Shown: piece after piece, positions 1-9,939 of the stretch
Position numbering within the stretch: position 1 is the stretch's first letter
Layout: each line of letters begins with the position of its first letter
Assembly (NCBI GenBank): GCA_048213135.1
Contig: PS015135.1
Span: 11,693-40,692, forward strand
Length of the DNA: 29,000 nt
Reading direction: 5' to 3'
Origin: Reclinomonas americana ATCC 50394
Taxonomy: Eukaryota > Jakobida > Jakobea > Jakobida
The notes under the pieces: generated by a model
The model's input: only the letters and a program-made list of their open reading frames with translations
What the model was told of the DNA's origin: nothing
The model's database searches: none
Position numbers and translations under genes: made by a program

Positions 1-36
<36 letters not shown>
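1..36. repeat. (GA)n microsatellite at the window edge
   Basis: The first 36 bases are a pure GA dinucleotide run. Similar GA/CT runs recur inside introns throughout the window, and several end at assembly gaps. Confidence 0.95.
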
Positions 37-38
<2 letters not shown>

Positions 39-472
39 TGAGTGTGTACGACCTGGAGCCACGCAGGCTGGTCATCGGACTGCCTTGCCTCTGCCTGGCT
101 TCTATTCGTACACCTGGTGCTTTGTATCTCCTGCACTCAAGTTCCGACCGTGGTTAGTTTGCCGTTGTTTACTTCCTCTGGGAAGCCGGAAAGCTTTGAA
201 GAGAGAAAGAGCGTGTGTGTGTGCGTGTGAGAGAGAGGATGAGAGGAATGAGTAAGTACGATCCGGATTCACCTTTGCTCGTCGCCCGTCTTCTGTTCGT
301 TTTTCTGATGCTTGTTTGGTGTGCTTTGCTCCCGCGGCCAAGCGGAATGCTGACAGAGAGAAATAGAAAAAGCGGACGAAACAAGAAGAAGAGCATTCCA
401 TTGCCGTCTCACTTGCCCCTTCTTCCCCGCTCCTCTCTTCCCGTTCCTCCCCCTTCTCCCTTCCTCCAACAG
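37..472 (+). other. Unresolved 5' region of the kinase gene
   Basis: This stretch must hold the start codon, glycine-rich loop exon(s) and first intron(s) of the kinase that becomes clear at 473, but I could not fix them. A consensus-like donor (GTAAGT) sits at 252, another possible donor (GTTAGT) near 154, and a pyrimidine-rich tract with AG acceptor ends at 472. Bases 42-150 can be read as a short coding stretch, but it shows no GxGxxG pattern. The real 5' exon may also lie outside the window. Confidence 0.4.
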
Positions 473-2045
473 GGTCAATTCTTCGCCGTCAAAGCCGTCT
501 CCGAGAACTTTGGTGTGGGACCGGACTCGGTGTGCGATCCAGTGGCACGGGAAAAGGTGGTGGTGCGCGCTCTGCGAAGATTCCAGATCCAGAGCCCAGT
601 GCCGAGTGCCACGCATGTGTTGCAATACTACGGAACGTTCACCAGTGGTGATCAAGTGTGTTTTGTGTTGGAGGTGAGCCGTGGGTGGCAGTGTTTGGTG
701 GACAGTGCGGTTGCAGCGCGCTCGCGCTGATCGAACGGTGTGCAGTACATGGACTGGGGATCACTGGAGGACATTTGCCACAGATTTGGGTTTGCGAACT
801 TGCCGGAGGAAGTGCTGCAGGTGAGGGACGGAGAGAGAGCGCAAGAGGGACGGGGAGAGCGAGCGAGCGAGCGAGCGAGCGAGAGAGAGAGGGAGACGCT
901 GCTGATGAATGCCTCGGCGCCTTGTTACTCCTCTCATGCTCTCTCGACGTAGACATCCCACAACTTTATTCTTCACTTTGTGGCCCGCCGTGAATTTGGC
1001 GTGACTGTTTCTCTCTGGTTCTTATCGTTGCCGATTACATCTTCGCGGCGCCTTTCCATCCATCGCCACTCTCTTAAACTGTCCGCGATTCCTCTCCCCC
1101 CTAAAATGCCTGCTATTCTCTCCCTCTCGTTCCCCTTGTCCCTCTGTCCTCTCTCACTCTCTCACCCTCTCCCCTTCCTTCCCCTCACTTCTCCTTCCCC
1201 CTTGTGGCAGGTGGTGGCCCGGGACGCCCTGCTGGCCCTCATCGCCCTCGACTCGGCGCCACAACCCATTATTCACCGCGACATCAAGCCGTCCAACCTG
1301 CTGGTCAACGCCAACGGCGACGTCAAGCTGTCCGACTTCAACACGGCGCGTGTGCTGGCCGAAACACGACAGGCCAAGACGTACACCGGATCGCGCGACT
1401 ACATGGCTCCCGAGCGGATCCGCGAGCAGGGCCACACCACGGTGGGCATTGCGCTCTCCATTGGTCGTTGGTTAGCTTACCTAGCTTCTGACTCTCGCAA
1501 TCGCAGATCTCCGATGTGTGGAGTCTCGGTTTGACGCTCTTTACGCTGGCGATGGGTGGTACGTTGTGCAGAATCCACCAGTCCCACGCCATGCATCTCA
1601 CCACCTCCTCTTGCCAGAGAACCCATACCAGCGGTTGAACACAAACCCTTTCCAGCTTGGCATTGCGATTGTGGAGGACGAACCTCCACGGCTCCCTGAA
1701 TACGTGCGTCGCCGTCGCCGTCGCCACCTTTCTCACTCATCTATCCGCTCACACGCGTATTAGTTCACGCCCGGTTTCCGAGAGGTGACTGCACTGATGC
1801 TGGAGAAGGATCCACTGAGGAGAGCCACCGCAGCACAGCTGTACCAGCACGACTGGGTGCAGGCGGCGCCCGTCAACCAGTGGCTCGCACAGTGGATAAG
1901 CCAGCAGGTGTACGATCAACAGCAGCGAGCCGCACAAGCCGAGGCCGAAGCAGCAGCAGCAATGAGCGGAGGAGGCGGGGAGGGGGGAGATTACGGCGCG
2001 TACTATGATCCTTCGCAGGCACCACCAGCACCAATGTACGATTGA
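473..2045 (+). CDS. MAP2K/STE-like serine/threonine protein kinase (5' incomplete)
   Basis: Model exons: 473-673, 746-820, 1211-1441, 1507-1558, 1618-1703, 1764-2045, giving 308 residues from the first visible exon. Visible kinase landmarks, in order: FAVKAV with the ATP-binding lysine, the hinge region VLEYMDWGSLEDI, the catalytic loop HRDIKPSNLLVN, a DFN triplet where DFG is expected, an activation segment running to GSRDYMAPERI, SDVWSLGLTLF, and a C-lobe ending LEKDPLRRATAAQLYQHDWV. The HRDIKPSN loop, MAPERI and the C-lobe style resemble MAP kinase kinases, which phosphorylate MAP kinases in cytoplasmic signalling. After the fold comes an Ala/Gln-rich and Gly/Tyr/Pro-rich tail. The glycine-rich loop lies upstream and is not resolved. 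Four of the five introns are phase 0; the donor at 1559 is GTACGT (phase 1). The kinase fold is certain, the subfamily is inferred. Confidence 0.9.
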
Positions 2046-2192
2046 CAGATTGAATATTTCCATGGTTTGATGATATGAGTCATCGCTCAACCAAACACAC
2101 GCACTCGGCAGAACGCAACGCGCAACGCACTCTCTCTCTTTCTCTCTCACACATTCTCTCTCGCTTTATCTCTCTGTGCTCGACCACCACAC
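2046..2192 (+). other. Short spacer between kinase and coiled-coil gene
   Basis: The 147 bases between the kinase stop and the next start codon hold CT-rich low-complexity sequence and no recognisable gene. They must contain the kinase 3' end and the promoter or leader of the next gene. I see no clear AATAAA or TATA element. Confidence 0.5.
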
Positions 2193-4599
2193 ATGCAACG
2201 CGAGGCCGCTCTGCGCGATCTCCTGCAGAGTCTGCGCCACACAGTGTCTCGCTCCTCCCCTGGACCTCCTCCTCCTCCTCCTCCTCCTCTGCCTGACACC
2301 ACTCGCCTTCACTCACACTACACAAGCACTCGCCAACAACAACAACAACAACATCAACGATCATCAACACTGCATCAGCCGCCAACGCGACATGGAGAGG
2401 ACGACGACGAGGACGAGGACGCCGGCAGCGACTGGGCCTCCTCGTTACGTCGACTGTACATGTGCGACGTTCCATTATATCATCTGACTTGCCGCGTACG
2501 CAGGCGACGTTCATCTTCTGTTTCATCGTCGTCGCGACGACCGCCGCGTGTGAGTGCGGCCACTCCGCCTCCGCGACTGTACTCGACGCAGCCGGTCGCG
2601 TGGACACCAGAGTCGATGTCGACGTCGGTGGGCGCACCTGGAGCCACTCCGCGATCGCTGTCACCAGTGGTCCCGCTGGCCCCGCTGCCTGCGAAACAAC
2701 AACAGCAGCAGTCCTCGTCTCCACCTCCTTCTTCGTCGTCTTTAGTGGGATTGCCGGAACTGTGTCGNNNNNNNNNNNNNNNNNNNNNNNNNNNNNNNNN
2801 NNNNNNNNNNNNNNNNNNNNNNNNNNNNNNNNNNNNNNNNNNNNNNNNNNNNNNNNNNNNNNNNNNNNNNNNNNNNNNNNNNNNNNNNNNNNNNNNNNNN
2901 NNNNNNNNNNNNNNNNNNNNNNNNNNNNNNNNNNNNNNNNNNNNNNNNNNNNNNNNNNNNNNNNNNNNNNNNNNNNNNNNNNNNNNNNNNNNNNNNNNNN
3001 NNNNNNNNNNNNNNNNNNNNNNNNNNNNNNNNNNNNNNNNNNNNNNNNNNNNNNNNNNNNNNNNNNNNNNNNNNNNNNNNNNNNNNNNNNNNNNNNNNNN
3101 NNNNNNNNNNNNNNNNNNNNNNNNNNNNNNNNNNNNNNNNNNNNNNNNNNNNNNNNNNNNNNNNNNNNNNNNNNNNNNNNNNNNNNNNNNNNNNNNNNNN
3201 NNNNNNNNNNNNNNNNNNNNNNNNNNNNNNNNNNNNNNNNNNNNNNNNNNNNNNNNNNNNNNNNNNNNNNNNNNNNNNNNNNNNNNNNNNNNNNNNNNNN
3301 NNNNNNNNNNNNNNNNNNNNNNNNNNNNNNNNNNNNNNNNNNNNNNNGCCACTCACCAAATCATCCACCACCGCCGCCATGTCGCTCACTCGCGCCCGTG
3401 CACCAGACACGTCCGACGACAACACAGTCCGCACATCGGCAAGAGCATCGTACAGTTTCGCCACCGTGTCCACTTGCTCCGAACGGAACTGCCCCGCAGC
3501 GGTGTGAGTAGCGACCTCCACAAACAAACGAAGAAGAAGAAGAACTTGCGATTCTCACCGACAGCAGCATATCGTGACTCTGCTGCACGCCACTATGCGC
3601 CTCCTCCACATCCTTTTGCAGCTGCACCTTCATCTCAAACACCTCGGCCGTCACGCGCAGCGACTGCTCCAGCGCCTCGCGCACCGCCGTGGTGGCATTG
3701 CGCACCTCGCCCAGCGCGCTCTCACTGGCCTCCAACCGCGCCGCCACATCCTCATCCTGCGCAGCACGTCGCCGATCCATCTCTACACAACCCCAATCGT
3801 CAACGAGAAACCGAGCAGGCGCAACAGCGAGCAGCGCACGCACCTTCCATGCGCTGCAACATGTACGCCTCCATCGCCTGCAGCTCGCGCCTCCATCGAC
3901 TCTCCACGCTCGCCACCTCCCCACGCATCTCATCACGAAATCGCAAATTCGTGCCCTCGACCGCCGTCATTTGCGTCGCCACACTCATGCGCAGCTCATC
4001 GACCGATNNNNNNNNNNNNNNNNNNNNTATGAGGGAGGGAGGGAGGAAGGGAGTGAAAGGAGGGAGGGAGGGTGAGAGGGAGGGAGGGAGGGAGGGAGGG
4101 AAGTAGGGGAGGAACGGATAGAGTGCGACGACTGAGGCTGTCTCTCACTCGCTCTCCTTCCTCTCGCTCTCTGTCCCTCATATACCACCTCCTTGTCCGT
4201 TAGTTTGTCTCGTCAATGGCATCGCCACCTTTTCACTTTCTCTCTTATTCTTCTTCTCCTTCTCACGCTCAATCTCTGCATTCTCACTCGCCTTCTCCCT
4301 CCGTCGTCCCTCTCACTCTCCCTTTACCTCATCTTCCATCTCCCCTGATCACCATCGTATGGCACTCTAATTCTTCTTCTCTTTCTCACGCTCAGTCTCT
4401 ACATTCTCACTCGCCTTCCACCCTCTCACTCTCCCTTTCCCTCATCCACTCACCGCCTTGTGTGTTTGTCATTAATCTCTGTCTCTCAGTTCACATAGTC
4501 TCTTCAATAGCAACACCGCCTCCACCCTCCCGATCATAATCGTCGGAGTCCCTCTTCCTCAGCTTCATCGCCCTTACTCTCTCTCTCTCTCTCTCTTCA

Positions 4600-4631
<32 letters not shown>

Positions 4632-7600
4632 CNNNNNNNNNNNNNNNNNNNNGCCATTCACCCTTTCCATCATCCGATCTCTCCCCCTTGCGCCCCTCGC
4701 ATTCTCCCCTTTCCCATGTCTCATTCTCCCTTTCCCACATCCCACACCCCACAGTCGGCCAAGGTCAGCGAGCAACGCCAACACCTGCTGGACGCATCGT
4801 CTCGCCTTGCGGAGCAGGAGCGCCATTTGCTGGCCTGCGATCGATCACTGGCGCAGTTGCATTCTTCGCGCGAGCAGACCGAGCACGATCTCGACGCGGT
4901 GCGTGCGGCATTCGAGTCGCGCGCCGATGACGAGCGCACGAATGCGGCACTGGAGGCCGAGCGACAGCAGTGGACTGGCGAACTGGAGGCTGTTCGTGCC
5001 ACTATGGCACAACTGCAATCTGAGGTACGTGCTGGTAGGGAAGAGAGAGAGAGAGAGAGAGGGCGATTCACTTATCAATGTGTTTCTGTGCGCGCGCAGT
5101 GTGTCGATCTTCGAGTGCAGTGCCGTCAGGTTGGACGCGCACCGTGTTTGCCTCTGTTTGCGCTCGCTTTTGTAAATGTCCGTCTCGTTTTGTGCGCAGG
5201 TGGCGGATTCACAGTCGGAGAACCATGCACAATTCGCAAAGGAGGTACTCCAACCCCGTTTAAAATTCGTCTCCATGTTATGTGGCTCATGGGAATTCGG
5301 CACAGACTAATAAGCAGCTGCAATCTGCGGCTGCCGCACATGCGGAGAGCGCCAAGGCGACACGCGAGGAACTCGAGCGCATGGTTGCTGACGCTCGCCA
5401 ACTGGTGTGCACCTTTTCCACTTTTGTTTCATGATTTCTTTCTCCGCACTCACACATTTTCCCCCGCTTCGCGACAGCTTGCGAGTTCTGTGGACGCATC
5501 AGCACGACAGTCGGCAGCGGAGTTGAGGCATCTTGAATCCACCATGGGTTCGCGCGTCACCGAGGTCAAGGCACTCACAGAGCGCCTGCATGCACTGGCC
5601 TCTGCCGAGATCAGCAATCTCGGTCGACAAGTGGTGGAGCAGAACAACACAGTGCACCATGTCAGTGAGAACGCCGAGGCGGTCGCCAAGCGCGCCACGG
5701 CTGTGGTCGACTCGCTCCGTCATGATCTGCGCGGTCAGCTGCTCAATGTGCAGCAAGAGATGAAAACAGCGGTGAGTTGAAGGGGCGGGCGGAGAGCACA
5801 TCTTTCTGCACCCTCGTCGCTAAAGTGCACTCCAGATTGCTACCGCCGTCGCCGAGTACGATGCAGAGCTGCGACCCAAGCTGTCCATGTCCAATGTGCT
5901 TGCAGCAGTGGAGACCGAAGAACGTGTGCGCAATGAGCAGCTGACCGCCCTGCGCACGGAGTTGCGTCAGATGAATGAGCAGATGGCGCAGCTGTCGGAG
6001 GAGACCACCGTGAAGATTCAGCATTGCCAGCAAGAGGTGTGCATTGTTCATTCTCACCTGCTCACCACGAGGCGCCGCTGGATCCTGAACGCAACTTGCA
6101 GGCGAGTGAACTCGGTTCCTCCAACAATGCGTCGCTGCGGCAGGCAATCGCGGCGGCCGTTGACGATACCAAATTGCAGGTATTGGTGTTGCATCTTGTG
6201 CGATTGTTGCAGGCGCTGAAGCGTTGTGCTGCGCACAGTTGACGGCGCGGATTCGCGAGGCCATGGAGGTAGCGGAAACGAAGAGTGCTGCGAGCCTTGC
6301 TGCGCTGGAGTCGACGGTGAGCGGCCGGCTCTCGCAGCAGCTACGCGAAACAATCGATGCTACCGAGAAGAGGAATCGTGATGTCGTCAGCGATCTCAGT
6401 CGTGCGTTGGACGCACAAGTGGCCAAACTTCGCGATGAGATGCAGTCGAGGGTGAGAGTGCGAGGCAGATTGTTGCTACACGACGCGTGTGGCAATCTCA
6501 CTAGTGCCATGTTTATTTCTCGGATGGCAGAGCGCAACAGCAGCGCGGAGAGAGGAAATCGAGGCACTGCACAGCAGGCTATCGTCGCAGGTATGGAATG
6601 AGCATCACCAGCAGCTGCTGCTGTTGCAAATATCATGAATTTTCTTGCTCCCCGCAGTTCGAGGAACGCGATCAGGATCACCAGCGCGCGTTGAGTCAAG
6701 CCGTCGACGCTCTCTCCGCACGAATCGGCGAGGAAGCGGCAGCCGCAGCCGATCATGCCCAACAAGTATGATAACCCACTGCTTTCCGTGGTGTCTGGTG
6801 CTTCCGTCGTGTGCTCACAATGCACCTCCACACAGGTGGCCGCCGGCGTGGAGTCCCGAGTCGAAGCCAATCTGCAAACTTCTCTCTTGCGCGAGCAAGC
6901 AGAACGGCTGTCGGCCATGCGCGCCGAGTTGCACAGTCAGCTCACGGCGCAACAGGAGACGTCCGCGGCCGCAACGCGCACCGAGCTGCAGCGAGTGCTC
7001 GCTGCCGAACAAGACAAGGAAAAATCGGCGCTGCGGTCTGTGCTGGATCAGCACCAGTCGGCGGGTCTCGCGGCTGTGCGCGCGGCAGTCGACGAGTCGG
7101 TGCAGAGCGCCGTCACCAACGTGTCGCAGTCGCTCACGAATCGTATCGATCAAAGAGTGCGTGCTGCTCCCGCCGCTGCGCAATGATATGTGTGATGCTC
7201 CGTCTGATGCGCGAATACTTGCGTGCAGTGTTCAAGTGGCATCAAGGATGGCATTGAGGCGATCAGCAACCGTCTGACGAACAAGGTACGTGACTGGTAC
7301 CAATCACCCGTCTCTCTGCATTTGTTTTTCACCGTGTCGCAGATGGAGGAGCTTGTGCGAGGACACAACGCTACGTTTGCCAAGGCAGCCGATGCTGCGC
7401 ATGCCGAGGTATATTCTTGACAACGGTCTTCTTGTGTCGGCTCTTTGACTGACTGCCACGTGCGCGTGCAGCTAGCGGCTGCAATCGAGGAACGTCACTC
7501 GGCATCTGTGGAGCAACTGCAGGCGACCATGTTTGACAAGGTCTGCTCTACGTTCGCAATGTCCACGAAATCTGGGTTGTCTCACTGCGCGTCGCGTGCA

Positions 7601-9908
7601 GCTGACGGCGGAGACCAAGAGCCTTGTAGTCAAGCTCGAATCGCAGGTCACTGACTCGGTGTCGGAGACGGTGGAGCATCGAGTTTCGTACGCAAAGTGC
7701 GGTCGTGATTGCTGATCTCGCAGGAGATTTATTGGGCTCGCGCGAACTACAGGTGGCAGCCGTCGTTGGCGACAGCATGATTCAGGTGCACCGAAAGCTC
7801 GCCGCCGAGTTGCACACGCAGTTGATGGAGGCAGTGCAGGAGACACACAGCGAGATTCATGCCGTGCGTGAGGAGGTGCAGGCACTTGCCACACGATTTG
7901 ACGAGGTGTGTTTCCTTGTTGCACCGGGGTTTGTGCTCGTCGTCGGTCTCATCCCCCGCCCTCCTTTTGCAGCATCGTGGTCACGCGGACAAGCGCACAA
8001 CGGAACAAGTCAAGTCAACTCGTGACGATGTGGTGGCTCTGGTGCGACAAGTGGAGAACGGCCTGCTTGCCACGTGGAAGCGGCAGCGTGATGAACTCGA
8101 GCAGCAAATGCGAGCGTGTGAAAAGGTGCGCGTCTCGTCGCCTGCTGCACAGTGTGCCTCGTCGTCGCTCAATAGCCTGTGTAGTTGGTGGCCGATGGAC
8201 TGCGGTCATCGGTGGAAGTGGGTACCACGCAGCGTGCAACTGACCGCGAATCGCAGCAGGAGCTCAAGCAGAATGTGCAGACGCTGCTGTTGGTGCGTTT
8301 CCCTTCAGTGTCGGCCTGCAGACTGGTGTCCACCCTCTCAGACTCTCTCTCTCTCTCTGTCGCAGCGTGTGGGTGAGTTGGAGACACACCACCAGTCAGA
8401 ACTCGAGGCACAGCGTGAGTTGTGCCAGCAGGCGATTGCCGCCGCCAATGATCGCATTGAGGGAATTCAGCGAGTTGCGTGCCGGTGACGCAGTTCTGCG
8501 TTTGTGGGTGTGTAACACGTGGCATTGCGTGCGACGTGCAGTGGTTGGAATCCACGGTACATCAGCAGGAGGGTGCGCAGTCGGTTGCTGCCGAGAAACT
8601 GCGAGAGAATCTGCGGCTGCAGCGCACGCAGTTGGAGGCAGTGAGTGGCTGCGTGTTCTATCCCATTGTCATTGTTCTTGGCGCCGGTTAACGGTCGAAT
8701 TCGTGCGTACACAGCGCGTGGATGCAGCACTGGCCGAGCTCCGTGGCGAGTCGGCTGCTGAACTGGAATCCGTACACCGTCGATTGCGCGAGACCGACAG
8801 TGGCTCCGAGGTACGGCGATGCAAAGGGTGATTTTGTTGACGTTGTTTGTGACCACGCGTCACATGTAGGATGTTCACCGGCGACTTGCTGTGCTCGAGG
8901 GAGTGCTTCAGCCGTTCCCCGACGACAGTTTGGCTAAGCGACTGGCAGCTGCCGAGGTGTGTTGCACCGTCTCGCTCCCTTTTTTGCGCTCGGTCTCTCA
9001 CTCGGCACTGTTGTTGTATCGTCGTCGTCGTCGGTGCACAGGCCTTGAAGGCGCGATTGACAGACGTCGAGTCGTCAACGCACCAAACTGTGGATGCACA
9101 TCACCGGGAGGTGATGCAGCAGGTGGGCGCCGTGGACGAGCGAGTCAATGCGCTGGTGCAATCACTGGCCTCGGTCTGTCCGTGACTACTTTTCTCGCGG
9201 TCGCAACTGGCTATCTCACTGTCGCCTCCACAGCACGACCTTCCGCGCATCCATCGCTCCGTGACTGTGCTGACTGAGGTGACCGACTCGCTAAAGGCGC
9301 AAACCGAGTCGTTGGCGCAAGAGGTGAGTGACAGTTGCCGAAGATGCAACGGATGGCTCCTATTCGCTCACACGTGCATTCATGGCAAGCAGTCGGCCGC
9401 CAGCAAACGGACGCTGTCTGGCATCGCCTCGCAGCTGGCTGCTTCATCAGAGCGACTCACGGCATTGGAGGAGTCACCGCGTCTCGAGGTCACATGTGTT
9501 CCATTGCCAGTTGAAGAATCGCTTTGTGTCCTCAACAATGTGCGTGCTTCATGCAGGCTCTTCGTACATCCACTGAGAGTCGCTTGGCCGCACTGCAAGC
9601 GTCGAGCGAGCGGCACGAAGCTGGACTTGCTGTTGCGTGCTTTTTGCCAGTGACGTTTGCTCTTGTGTGTCACAGTTGCTGAGTGGTGAAACAGGAATAC
9701 GAAGAGCATCTGGCGGCGCTGGAGACGCAAGTGGAGCATGTTTCGCAGGCATGTGGCGCACAGGTTGTGTGATCCTGATGCACTAATTGGGTGACTGACA
9801 TGCGCGTGGCGCCTACTGCAGTCCATGGACGAGCTGTCGAACTGGGTCGCCGATCAGGTCATTAGGAGGCCATTGCTCCTGTTGTTGCCTTCCTTCTTTG
9901 CTCACGCT

Positions 9909-9939
<31 letters not shown>

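Noticed and set aside
3361-3936. An independent antisense gene in the coiled-coil locus
   Set aside because: The contig is bounded by N on both sides and its protein style matches the host gene, so a reversed contig is simpler; kept only as an alternative.
4496-4826. Minus-strand Arg/Glu-rich ORF near the CT tract
   Set aside because: It is a translation of GA microsatellite sequence crossing a gap.
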